A DNA stretch of 64,000 nt from NCBI RefSeq assembly GCF_902859595.1, contig NZ_CADIJQ010000012.1:124001-188000 (forward strand). Reading direction: 5' to 3'. Positions 16,240 to 24,548 of this stretch are shown piece after piece. The DNA is from Achromobacter kerstersii (GTDB lineage: Bacteria > Pseudomonadota > Gammaproteobacteria > Burkholderiales > Burkholderiaceae_B). How positions within the stretch are numbered: position 1 is the stretch's first letter; the number at the start of each line of letters is the position of its first letter. Under the pieces are notes generated by a model. The model was not told where the DNA came from. It saw nothing but the letters and a program-made list of their open reading frames with translations, and did no database searches. The translations under genes and the position numbers were made by a program.

Positions 16240-17874
16240 TCAGGCTTTCCTGATCAGATCGGCCGCCTTGTTGCCGATCATCATGGTTGCGGCGCAGATG
16301 TTCGCCGACGGCATGGATGGCATGACCGACGAATCGATCACACGCAGGTTCTGCACGCCGTGCACGCGCAGCTGCGCGTCCACCACGGCATATTTGTCGT
16401 CGGCCGGACCCATGCGGGCCGTACCGTTGACGTGATAGGACGACACGCCAAAACGGCGCGCGAAATCCAGCAGTTCGGAATCCGATTCGCACAACGGGCC
16501 GGGCAGCGCTTCGCCGTCCGAAAACGGCGCCAGCGCCTGCGATTGCAGCAACCGGCGCGCAAGGCGGATGCCGCGCACCAGCGTGACTTGATCGCGTTCA
16601 TCGGCCAGATAGTTGGCCAGGATGATGGGGTCTTGCAGCGGGTCGGCCGACTGAATGCGGACCTGGCCGCGGCTGTCGGGGCGGTGTTGCCAGACGCCTG
16701 CGGTCATGCCAGGGAAGTCATCCAGCACGCCCACATAGCCTTCCTTGTAGCTGGCGGGCGTGAACACGCCTTGCAGGTCGGGCGCAGTGAGTTCGGGCGT
16801 GGACTTCCAGAAGTAATGCAGCAGCGACGGGCTCAGCGCCATGATGCTCGGCCGCTTCATCATCCAGCGGCTGATCTGGCCGGCCAGGCTGAAGCCCTTC
16901 ACCAACTCGTTCATCGTCTTGCTGTTCTTCACGCGCGCCACGATGCGCACGGAGTAGTGGTCGCTCAGGTTCTCGCCCACGCCGGGCAGGTCGCGCACGA
17001 CGTCGATGCCATGCTGGCGCAGCAGATCAGCTGGGCCAATGCCCGACAGCTGCAGCAGCTTGGGCGTGTTGATCGCCCCACACGCCACGATCACTTCGCG
17101 GCTGGCGCGCACCGCGCGTAAGCGGCTGGGATGCGCGGGGTGGCAATAGGCCACGCCCACGGCGCGCGTGCCGTCGAACAGCACGCGGGTCGCTTGCGCG
17201 TAGGTGCGCACGTCCAGGTTCTTGCGCGCCATCGCGGGCTTCAGGAAGCACTTGGCCGTACTCATGCGCCAGCCGTTGCTGATGGTGCGCTGGAAGTAGC
17301 CGACGCCCGCCTGCTCCGCGCCGTTGTAATCGGGGTTGCGCGGAATGCCCTGCTCGACCGCGCCCGCGATGAACGCTTCGCACAGCGGATGAATCCAGTC
17401 GATGTCGGTGACGGGCAGTTCGCCCTGGCGTCCGCGGTAGCGGTCGTCGCCACCCACGCGGCGTTCCATCGACTTGAAGTACGGCAGCACGTCCGCATAC
17501 GCCCAGCCCGGGTTGCCCAGGCTGGCCCAGTGGTCGAAGTCGGCCGCCTGGCCACGGTTGTAGACCAGGCCGTTGATGGACGTGGAGCCGCCCAGCGTGC
17601 GGCCCTGCGGGATCGGCACGCGCCGCCCGTTGGTTTGCGCCGTGCCTTCGCTGGAAAACTGCCAGGCGTATTTCTTGTTGAAAACGGCCTTGATGAAGCC
17701 GGCCGGGATGTGCAGAAAGGGGCTGTTGTCGGGCGGGCCCGCTTCCAGCACACACACGGTGGCGCCATCGGCCGACAAGCGGTTGGCCAGGATGGACCCG
17801 GCCGCGCCGGAACCGACAATCACATAATCGAACGTATCGGCATCGCGCAGGGATGCTTGCTGTGCTGGGCTCAT
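16240..17874 (-). CDS. GMC-family alcohol dehydrogenase (choline dehydrogenase-like flavoprotein)
   Basis: The 544-residue flavoenzyme has an FAD-binding N-terminus (DYVIVGSGAAGSILANRLSADG, about residues 15-36), the GMC signature GRTLGGSTSINGLVYNRG (about 93-110), VIVACGAINTPKLLQLSGIGPADLL (about 265-289), and the C-terminal active-site pair as SSYHVNGTARMG and PSANICAATMMIG. GMC dehydrogenases oxidise primary alcohols to aldehydes and pass electrons to quinones. The aldehyde dehydrogenase gene is 18 bp upstream and the Liv receptor 41 bp downstream in one operon. The two oxidations in sequence would turn an imported alcohol into its acid. The substrate is not recognisable from sequence alone. 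Confidence 0.93.
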   Translation of the reverse strand: MSPAQQASLRDADTFDYVIVGSGAAGSILANRLSADGATVCVLEAGPPDNSPFLHIPAGFIKAVFNKKYAWQFSSEGTAQTNGRRVPIPQGRTLGGSTSINGLVYNRGQAADFDHWASLGNPGWAYADVLPYFKSMERRVGGDDRYRGRQGELPVTDIDWIHPLCEAFIAGAVEQGIPRNPDYNGAEQAGVGYFQRTISNGWRMSTAKCFLKPAMARKNLDVRTYAQATRVLFDGTRAVGVAYCHPAHPSRLRAVRASREVIVACGAINTPKLLQLSGIGPADLLRQHGIDVVRDLPGVGENLSDHYSVRIVARVKNSKTMNELVKGFSLAGQISRWMMKRPSIMALSPSLLHYFWKSTPELTAPDLQGVFTPASYKEGYVGVLDDFPGMTAGVWQHRPDSRGQVRIQSADPLQDPIILANYLADERDQVTLVRGIRLARRLLQSQALAPFSDGEALPGPLCESDSELLDFARRFGVSSYHVNGTARMGPADDKYAVVDAQLRVHGVQNLRVIDSSVMPSMPSANICAATMMIGNKAADLIRKA

Positions 17875-17892
17875 GTCAGGAATCCGGAAGGC

Positions 17893-19362
17893 TTAGCGCG
17901 GGGCGTTGAACGACTTGCCGCCCAGGCACACGTATTTGATTTCAAGGAATTCTTCGATGCCGTACTTCGAACCTTCGCGGCCCACGCCCGATTCCTTGAT
18001 GCCGCCAAACGGGCCGACCTCGTTGGAGACCGCGCCCGTGTTCACACCCACGATGCCGTATTCCAGCGCTTCCATCACGCGCCACACGCGTTCCAGATTG
18101 GCCGTATAGAAATAAGCGGCCAGGCCCGAGGCGCTGTCATTGGCGCGCGCCAGCACGTCGGCTTCGGACTCAAAGGTGCTGATGCCCACCACCGGCCCGA
18201 AGATTTCTTCGTGCGCCAGTTCCATGGCGTCGGTGATGCCGGCGAGCAGCGTCGGTTCATACAACAAGGTGCCCGCCTGGCGCAGCTTGCCGCCTGCCAG
18301 CAGCGACGCGCCGTGCGCGGTGGCGTCCGCCACCAGACGCGTCACCTTGTCGACGGCGCGCTGATCGATCAGTGGGCCTTGCGTGACACCCGCTTCCAAG
18401 CCGCCACCCACCTTCATGCGGCGGATTTCGGCCAGCAGCTTGTCGTTGAAGGCACCGGCCACGCTGGCGTGCACGTAGACGCGGTTGGCGCAGACGCAGG
18501 TCTGGCCGGCGTTACGGAATTTGGAGAGCACCAGCCCGGCCACCGCCTCGTCCAGATCGGCGTCTTCGAACACGATGAAGGGCGCGTTGCCGCCCAGTTC
18601 CAGCGACAGCTTCTTGATATTGGATGCGCTTTGCTGCATCAACAGGCGGCCCGTCTGCGTGGAGCCGGTGAACGTCAGCTTGCGCACCGTGGGGTTCTGC
18701 GTCAGTTCGGTGCCGATGGGAGCCGGGTCGCCAATAACCACGTTCAGCACGCCCGGCGGGATGCCGGCCTGCTCGCCCAGCCAGGCCAGCGCCAGCGCGG
18801 TGAACGGCGTCAGTTCAGACGGCTTGAGCACCACCGTGCAGCCGGCGGCCAGCGCCGGGCTGACCTTGCGCGTTACAAGCGCCGACGGAAAATTCCACGC
18901 AATGATGGCCGCGCACACGCCCACGGGCTGGCGGATCGCCATCATGCGCTGGTCGCAGCGCGTGGACGGCAGCACGTCGCCATAGACGCGCTTGGCTTCC
19001 TCGGCGAACCACTCGACGAACGACAGCGCGTAGTTCAGTTCGCCCCGCGCTTCGGCCAGCGGCTTGCCCTGCTCAAGCGTCAGCAGCAGCGCCAGGTCGT
19101 CGCTATTGGCTTCGATCAGCGCGTGCCAGCGGCGCAGAATGGCGCCCCGCTCCTTGCCGGTCTTGGCGCGCCACGCGGGCAGCGCGGCATCGGCCGCCGC
19201 GATGGCGCGGGCGGTTTCGGCCTGACCCAGGTTGGGCACGGTGCCGAGCACGCTGGCATCAAAGGGATTGCGCACCGTGATGGTGGCCTGATTGTCGGCG
19301 TCGCACCAGGCGCCGCCAATGTACGCCTGCTGCCGCAGCAGCTGGCTGTTTTGCAAATGCAT
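17893..19362 (-). CDS. NAD(P)-dependent aldehyde dehydrogenase, succinate-semialdehyde dehydrogenase type
   Basis: The 489-residue enzyme has the aldehyde dehydrogenase superfamily motifs: WNFPSALVTRKVSPALAAGC (Rossmann entry), FTGSTQTGRLLMQQS, general-base LELGGNAPFIVFEDADLD (about residues 255-272), and nucleophile region RNAGQTCVCANRVYVH (about 285-300). The C-terminal EVGPFGGIKESGVGREGSKYG is typical of the succinate-semialdehyde dehydrogenase branch. It is the promoter-proximal gene of the operon, 187 bp from the divergent LysR. Acting after the GMC dehydrogenase it would yield a carboxylate for the CoA-transferase. Mevaldate, succinate semialdehyde or a similar oxo-acid are all possible. 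Confidence 0.93.
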   Translation of the reverse strand: MHLQNSQLLRQQAYIGGAWCDADNQATITVRNPFDASVLGTVPNLGQAETARAIAAADAALPAWRAKTGKERGAILRRWHALIEANSDDLALLLTLEQGKPLAEARGELNYALSFVEWFAEEAKRVYGDVLPSTRCDQRMMAIRQPVGVCAAIIAWNFPSALVTRKVSPALAAGCTVVLKPSELTPFTALALAWLGEQAGIPPGVLNVVIGDPAPIGTELTQNPTVRKLTFTGSTQTGRLLMQQSASNIKKLSLELGGNAPFIVFEDADLDEAVAGLVLSKFRNAGQTCVCANRVYVHASVAGAFNDKLLAEIRRMKVGGGLEAGVTQGPLIDQRAVDKVTRLVADATAHGASLLAGGKLRQAGTLLYEPTLLAGITDAMELAHEEIFGPVVGISTFESEADVLARANDSASGLAAYFYTANLERVWRVMEALEYGIVGVNTGAVSNEVGPFGGIKESGVGREGSKYGIEEFLEIKYVCLGGKSFNAPR

Positions 19363-19549
19363 CGTCGTCTCGCTCCATCCACCATTCTTGCGCCGTCCGC
19401 GCAGGGCGGCCGGTCACTATTTTTCGTGAGGATAGCGCCGGGCTTGCCGTCCCCAATAGCAGTCATTAACGATGCCGCCATCGCCAAACGCGATGGCAAG
19501 CCCGCGCGTGGCTACAATGGCCCGTCCCGTCCGTTGCCCGCCCGCCACC

Positions 19550-20440
19550 ATGCGTTTAGACCCCACTTCCCTCAAGCTTTTCATCAGCGTGGTCGAGCAA
19601 GGCACCATCGCGGCGGCGGCCGAACACGAGCACATTGCCGCGGCCGCCATCAGCAAACGCATCAGCGAACTTGAAGACAACCTGAAGATCCGGCTGCTGA
19701 TCCGCACCAACAAGGGCATACGCCCCACACCGGCAGGCGTTGCGTTATCCACCATGGCGCGGCGCGCGCTGCACGAGCTGGACGAAATCTCCGTGCAGAT
19801 GCGCGACTACTCGCGCGGGCTGCGCGGCTTCATCCGCGTCTACGCCAACATTTCCGCCATCACGCAGTTCCTGCCGCAAGACATCAAGCTGTTCCTGAAC
19901 GACTACCCTAACGTGCAGGTGGACCTGGAAGAGAAAATCACGTCCACCATCATCAAGTCGGTGGCCGAGAACGCGGCGGACGTGGGCATCTTCTCGGGCG
20001 ACGCGCCCGATACCGACGTTGAGATCCGCCCCTACCGCGAAGACACGCTTGCGCTCGTCGTGCCCGCCGATCACCCCTTGCGCGACAAGCCCGGCTTTCG
20101 CTTCGCGGACGCGCTGGAACACGACTTCATCGGCCTGCATCGCGGCAGCGCCATCAACCGCATCCTGTCGGCCGCCGCCGACGACGAGAAGCGCAACATC
20201 CGCTTGAAGGTGCAGGTGACCGGCTTTGACGCGCTGTGCTTCATGGTCAATTCCGGGCTGGGCATAGGCGTGCTGCCGCTGGACATTGCGCGCCGCTACT
20301 CGGTCATGTTCGACCTGCGCATCATCCCGCTGGCCGAACCCTGGGCGCGCCGCAAGATCCAGATCTGCGTGCGGTCGTTTGATTCGCTGCCCACCGCCGC
20401 CAAGCTCTTCGTCAACCACCTGAGCCGCGGCCAGGCCTGA
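19550..20440 (+). CDS. LysR-type transcriptional regulator of the divergent catabolic operon
   Basis: The start is set at ATG 19550 (MRLDPTSLKLFISVVEQG), giving 296 residues; the upstream in-frame codons to 19472 do not look like LysR. The winged helix at residues 1-62 contains GTIAAAAEHEHIAAAAISKRISELE. The effector domain includes DVGIFSGDAPDTDVEIRPY and GLGIGVLPLDIARRY. It is divergent from the eight-gene dehydrogenase/Liv/CoA-transferase operon and convergent with the second LivK gene. Activation of that operon in the presence of its substrate is the simplest role (inference from position). Confidence 0.93.
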   Translation: MRLDPTSLKLFISVVEQGTIAAAAEHEHIAAAAISKRISELEDNLKIRLLIRTNKGIRPTPAGVALSTMARRALHELDEISVQMRDYSRGLRGFIRVYANISAITQFLPQDIKLFLNDYPNVQVDLEEKITSTIIKSVAENAADVGIFSGDAPDTDVEIRPYREDTLALVVPADHPLRDKPGFRFADALEHDFIGLHRGSAINRILSAAADDEKRNIRLKVQVTGFDALCFMVNSGLGIGVLPLDIARRYSVMFDLRIIPLAEPWARRKIQICVRSFDSLPTAAKLFVNHLSRGQA

Positions 20441-20462
20441 ACAGGCCCGGCCGCGCGCCGCC

Positions 20463-21659
20463 TTATTGCTTCAGGTCTTCGGGCTTGATGGCCTGCGTGA
20501 CGGCGTCGTCCACCGACACCACCTTGCCGTCCACCCAGCGCACCAGCCGGAAGTCCTTGTACGACAGGGCTTCGTGGTTGGCCTTGGTGAAGGCCGGCGC
20601 GTAGGCCTTGATCACGCCATCCACCTTGCCCAGGTTCTCCAGCGCCTGCTGCACCTTTTCGCCATCAGTGGACTTCGCCTGCGTCATCGCCGCCGCCAGG
20701 ATCTTCACCGAGTCATAGGCGTGCGCCGCGAACACATAGGTGGGCAGCTTGCCCTCCTTTTTCATGATGGTGTCGTACAGCGCCTTGGATTGCGGCGTGG
20801 AGTCTTCGGTAATGGACGCCGAGAAGATCATCTTCTTGGCCAGCTCCGGCCCCGCAATGCGCAGGAACGGGGGGCTCAGGTTCGACCACGAACCGAGCGT
20901 GGTCGGGTAGTAGCCGATTTTTTCCTGGCTGCGCATCAGGTGGCCGTTGGAATCCGCCAGCGCGTAGACGATCAGCGTGTCCGCGCCCGACGCCTTGATC
21001 TTGTTCAGCTGCGAGCTCATGTCCGTGTCCTTCGGACCGAACTTCTCATTAGCCACCGGCGTGATGCCGTGCAACTGCAAGACGGCGGCCGCGTCTTTCG
21101 CGCCCTGCTGCCCGTAGCCCGTCGTATCGGCAATGATGGCGACCTTCTTGTTCTTCGTCGCGCGCGCCGCGTAGGCTGCCAGCAGCGTGATCTGGTCCAG
21201 GTCCCGCATGGAAACGCGGAAGATGTAGTTGGCCGGTTCCTTGCTGTAGCGGTTGGTGATTTCGGTGGCCGTGGCCGAGGGCGAAATGGTCGGAATCTTC
21301 TTCTGTTGCACGATGTGCAGCCAGGCCAGCATGTTGCCCGAGTTCACCCCGCCCAGCATCGCCACGACTTTTTCGTTGTCGACCAGCTCGTTGGCGTTCT
21401 GAATGGACTTGGGCGGCGAGCCCACGTCATCACGCGGCACGATGACGATCTTTCTGCCCAGCACGCCGCCTGCGGCGTTGATCTCTTCGGCGGCCTGCCG
21501 CGCGCCCGACAACGCCGACACGCCAAAGTCGGCCGAGCCGCTGGCGGACATGTCGCTGTTGTATCCGATCTTGATATCGCTCTGCGCCCAGGCGCCCTGC
21601 GCGGCAACCACCAGGGCGGCGGCGCAGGCAAGGCGCGTCAGCGGATTCTGCTTGTTCAT
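20463..21659 (-). CDS. LivK-type periplasmic binding protein (paralogue)
   Basis: Starting at ATG 21659 (MNKQNPLTRLACAAALVVAAQGAWAQ), the product is 398 residues with a clear signal peptide and a type I periplasmic-binding fold. It closely matches the receptor at 14996-16198 throughout (GYNSDMSASGSADFGVSAL, DDVGSPPKSIQNANELVDNEKVV, FGPKDTDMSSQLNKIKASGADTL). No permease gene is next to it. It is the last gene on the strand of the E1/E2 dehydrogenase cluster, 129 bp after the E2 gene. It probably feeds the same LivH/LivMG/LivF core with a second ligand related to the first. Confidence 0.93.
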   Translation of the reverse strand: MNKQNPLTRLACAAALVVAAQGAWAQSDIKIGYNSDMSASGSADFGVSALSGARQAAEEINAAGGVLGRKIVIVPRDDVGSPPKSIQNANELVDNEKVVAMLGGVNSGNMLAWLHIVQQKKIPTISPSATATEITNRYSKEPANYIFRVSMRDLDQITLLAAYAARATKNKKVAIIADTTGYGQQGAKDAAAVLQLHGITPVANEKFGPKDTDMSSQLNKIKASGADTLIVYALADSNGHLMRSQEKIGYYPTTLGSWSNLSPPFLRIAGPELAKKMIFSASITEDSTPQSKALYDTIMKKEGKLPTYVFAAHAYDSVKILAAAMTQAKSTDGEKVQQALENLGKVDGVIKAYAPAFTKANHEALSYKDFRLVRWVDGKVVSVDDAVTQAIKPEDLKQ

Positions 21660-21788
21660 TGCTTTGTCTCCAGACTTTATGTAATGGTGCTTCGACTTAC
21701 CTGCCGCCATCGGTCTGTGCGCCGTTCGCGGTCCACCCTGCGCGCTGCTGATGTGGACACTGACTAGAACAACCTTCCACTCAACACG

Positions 21789-23099
21789 CTAGAGAATCAA
21801 TTCGATGGGATGTTCCAGCAAATGCCGGACGTCCTTCAAAAATCTTGCGCCCACTGCGCCATCCACCACACGATGGTCTGCCGACAGCGTCAGGCTCATC
21901 ACGTGGCCGATGGCCAGCGCATCGCCGTCCACCACCGGCTGACGCGTCACCGCGCCCGCCGCCAGAATGACGGACTGCGGCGGGTTGATGATGGCGGCGA
22001 ACGACTTCACGCCATGCATGCCCAGATTCGACACCGTCAGGCTGCCGCCTTCGTATTGCTCTGGGCGCAGCCGTCCCGCGCGCGCCTGCTCGGTCAGCTG
22101 GCGGACTTCTGCGGAGAGTTCACGCAGGCCTTTGCGATCAGCGTCGCGCAAGATGGGTGTGATCAGGCCCGAGTCCAGCGCAACGGCGAAGCTCAGGTCG
22201 ACCTGATCGTGGCGCAGCACGCCGTCGTCCGTCCATTGCGCGTTAATGTCCGCCACGCGTGCGGCGGCACGCGCCACGGCCAGCAGCAGCAAGTCGTTCA
22301 AGGAATAGCGGACGGGGTCCGGGCTGGCTTGCGCGCTGGCGTTCAACGATTCGCGCGCCGCCATCATCGCGTCCATACGGCAGTCCACCGTCAGGTAGAA
22401 GTGCGGAATCTGCTGCTTGGACTGCACCAGCCGGCGCGCGATGGTGGCGCGCATGGGCGTGTGGGGGGTGAGCGTTCCCAGGCTTGCGGATGCGCTGGGG
22501 TTCGCGGGCCGCGCGGAGTCCGTTGCCGGCGCGGACTTGGTGTCCACGGCGGGACGCTGTTCTGCGGCATGTTCGATATCCACCCGCACGATCCGGCCGT
22601 TCGGACCGCTGCCGGCCAACGTGTGCAGGTCCACGCCCATCAGGCGCGCCAGCCGACGCGCAGACGGACTGGCGAAGAGGCGATGCGCGGGGGGCTCGGC
22701 CGCGAAAGGCGCGGACACCGGGGCAGGCGCAGAGGCAGGAGCAGAGGCAGGAGCAGAGGCAGAGGCAGGAGCAGAGGCAGAGGCAGACGCAGACGCAGGT
22801 GCAGACTCAAGCGCTTCTTCGGCGCGCGCCGGAACGGGCGTTTGCACCTGGTTCGCGCCCTCTGCCAACATCGTCGCGATGACGTCACCCACCGGCACGG
22901 CGGTGTCGCCTGCCGCAACATGGATGCGGTCGAGCACGCCGCTATCCACGGCTTCCAGTTCAATGACCGCCTTGTCCGTTTCGATTTCGGCCAGGATATC
23001 GCCCACCTTGACCGTGTCGCCGGACTGCTTCAACCATTGGAGAATTCTGCCCTGCGTCGTGCCCGCGCCAATCGCGGGCATTACGACCTCGATATCCAT
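21789..23099 (-). CDS. Dihydrolipoamide acyltransferase, E2 component of a 2-oxo-acid/acetoin dehydrogenase complex
   Basis: The 436-residue protein has an N-terminal lipoyl domain with the lipoylated Lys in ETDKAVIE (about residue 43). A low-complexity Ala/Ser/Pro linker covers about residues 98-132 and is built from 13 DNA hexamers. A peripheral-subunit-binding domain (FASPSARRLARLMGVDLHTL, about 142-161) and the catalytic acyltransferase domain with HxxxDG as SADHRVVDG (His about 409) follow. It would accept the acyl group produced by the fused E1 encoded upstream. No lipoamide dehydrogenase (E3) gene lies in the window, so a shared E3 must serve. The GntR gene is 12 bp upstream. Confidence 0.94.
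   Translation of the reverse strand: MDIEVVMPAIGAGTTQGRILQWLKQSGDTVKVGDILAEIETDKAVIELEAVDSGVLDRIHVAAGDTAVPVGDVIATMLAEGANQVQTPVPARAEEALESAPASASASASAPASASAPASAPASAPAPVSAPFAAEPPAHRLFASPSARRLARLMGVDLHTLAGSGPNGRIVRVDIEHAAEQRPAVDTKSAPATDSARPANPSASASLGTLTPHTPMRATIARRLVQSKQQIPHFYLTVDCRMDAMMAARESLNASAQASPDPVRYSLNDLLLLAVARAAARVADINAQWTDDGVLRHDQVDLSFAVALDSGLITPILRDADRKGLRELSAEVRQLTEQARAGRLRPEQYEGGSLTVSNLGMHGVKSFAAIINPPQSVILAAGAVTRQPVVDGDALAIGHVMSLTLSADHRVVDGAVGARFLKDVRHLLEHPIELIL
22729..22806. repeat. Thirteen hexamer repeats in the E2 linker
   Basis: Thirteen consecutive units of consensus GCAGRN (GCAGAG, GCAGGA, GCAGAC and one GCAGGT) encode the Ala/Ser/Pro linker on the minus strand. The 6-bp unit keeps the frame if copy number changes, so linker length may vary between strains. 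Confidence 0.92.
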
Positions 23100-23111
23100 G
23101 TCTCACTCGCT

Positions 23112-23813
23112 TCAGGTTTGAGTCAAATTGCCCGTCTTCTCGATGAACGCCGCCGCATCGGAAATGTCTGCCACCACGGCATCGCGCGCGCCATCCGGAT
23201 CACGGCGGCGCAGCGCCTGCAGCAGCGTGTCGTGATGGCTGAACGATTCCCAGCTTTCCGACTTGCGGTCTTTGCTGCTCATGCTCAGCGAAAACAGCGG
23301 CGCGATTTGCAGCCAGATGTTCTCGATCATCGTGACCAGCAACGGCATGCCCGCCGCTTCATACAAGGTGAAATGCAGATTGCGGTTGGCTTCAATCGTC
23401 TTCAGGGTGTCGATCTTGCGCTGGTGGCCCAGCTTGTCGAACTCGTGCGCATAGCGTTCGATGCGCGCCACGGTGTCGTCAGTGATGACCTTCACGGCTT
23501 CCGCCGCCGCAAAGCCTTCGAGGCAGCAGCGGATGCGCACCACTTCGCGAAACTTCGGCAGGCTGGGTTTGGGCACGCGCACGCCCCGGCTTGGCAGCAT
23601 TTCCAGCGCGCCTTCGGCCACCAGCTTGTTCACCGCTTCGCGCACCGGCATCGGGCTGGTGTTCAAGGCGGCGGCCAGGCCGCGCAGCGTGACCTTTTCG
23701 CCGGGCGGCACCGCGCCGCTCATCAGGAGCTGACGCGTGCGCTGATAGATCTGATCCGCGACGGTGACGCGTTCCTGCTTTTCCAGCAGCCCTTCCAGGA
23801 TGGTGTTGTCCAT
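23112..23813 (-). CDS. GntR-family regulator, FCD (FadR/VanR) subfamily
   Basis: The 233-residue regulator has an N-terminal winged helix (TLRGLAAALNTSPMPVREAVNKLVAEGALEM, about residues 43-73, then PSRGVRVPKPS) and an all-helical FCD effector domain with metal-type His residues (FSHHDTLLQALRRRD). It lies inside the dehydrogenase operon, 12 bp after the SDR gene and 12 bp before the E2 gene. It is therefore most likely an autoregulating repressor released by the pathway substrate. The palindrome TGTGATCACA at 27652-27661 before the first gene is a candidate operator. Confidence 0.93.
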   Translation of the reverse strand: MDNTILEGLLEKQERVTVADQIYQRTRQLLMSGAVPPGEKVTLRGLAAALNTSPMPVREAVNKLVAEGALEMLPSRGVRVPKPSLPKFREVVRIRCCLEGFAAAEAVKVITDDTVARIERYAHEFDKLGHQRKIDTLKTIEANRNLHFTLYEAAGMPLLVTMIENIWLQIAPLFSLSMSSKDRKSESWESFSHHDTLLQALRRRDPDGARDAVVADISDAAAFIEKTGNLTQT

Positions 23814-23825
23814 GTATGTGTACGC

Positions 23826-24548
23826 CTATGTCATGTAGACGCCACCGTTCACGTCCAGCGTGGCGCCGCATATGTAGCTTGCGCCATCCGAACACAAAAA
23901 CGCGATGGGCAAGGCGATTTCGCGGGGCTGGGCCATGCGTCGCAGGGGAATTCTATTCGCATCCAGCGGCGCGCCTTGGGTCATGCCCGTGTCGGTGGCG
24001 CCAGGCGCCACGCTGTTGACCGTCACGCCCGAATCGGCCGCCTTGCGCGCCAGCCATTTCACGAACGCGTGCGTGCCGCCTTTGGCCGCCACGTAATGCG
24101 GGCTGGCCGCCAGACCGCCCATACGCGCCGCCACGGACGACACCAGCACCATGCGCCCCGCGCCCTGTGCCGCCATCTTGGCCAGCGCCGCGCGCGTCAA
24201 GTGCATGACGCCCAGCAGATTGATGTCGATGACCTGGTGAAACACCTGGTCCCAGCCGTCCGCGTTCCAATCGTCCCACGGGCAATAGCCCGCGTTGGCG
24301 ACCAGCGCGTCCAGGCGTTCGATGCTGGCAACCGCAGCTTCGGCCGCGGCGCGGTCGGTCACGTCGAACGCGAGCGCACGCGCCGTCACGTTTTTCGCGC
24401 GTAATTCGGCCGCCAACGCTTCCGGCGCTTCGCGGTCCGCCAACACCAGCGATGCGCCCTGCTCTGCGCACACGCGCGCGGTTTCGCTGCCGATGCCGCC
24501 AGCCGCGCCCGTGATCAAGATGGTTTTGCCTTCAAGCGCGCAGGGCAT
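23826..24548 (-). CDS. Short-chain dehydrogenase/reductase
   Basis: The 240-residue SDR has the nucleotide-binding ITGAAGGIGSETARV (about residues 10-24), NAGYCPWDDW, the active-site Ser region VLVSSVAARMG, and the catalytic YxxxK as HYVAAKGG. It should oxidise a secondary alcohol or reduce a ketone with NAD(P)H in the cytosol. Its start overlaps the E1 gene's end by 17 bp and the GntR gene follows after 12 bp, so it is in the same operon. Together with the SDR at 26827 it could supply the hydroxyketone or keto-acid used by the E1/E2 complex (inference). Confidence 0.93.
   Translation of the reverse strand: MPCALEGKTILITGAAGGIGSETARVCAEQGASLVLADREAPEALAAELRAKNVTARALAFDVTDRAAAEAAVASIERLDALVANAGYCPWDDWNADGWDQVFHQVIDINLLGVMHLTRAALAKMAAQGAGRMVLVSSVAARMGGLAASPHYVAAKGGTHAFVKWLARKAADSGVTVNSVAPGATDTGMTQGAPLDANRIPLRRMAQPREIALPIAFLCSDGASYICGATLDVNGGVYMT

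Noticed and set aside
17131..19674. 847-residue open frame on the plus strand
   Set aside because: It runs antisense to the GMC and aldehyde dehydrogenase genes, which have full motif sets. The translation is Arg/His/Gly/Ala-rich with no domain, as expected for the shadow of GC-rich codons.
21810..24404. 864-residue open frame on the plus strand
   Set aside because: It is antisense to the E2, GntR and SDR genes and has no recognisable domain; an Arg-rich low-complexity stretch mirrors the E2 hexamer repeats.
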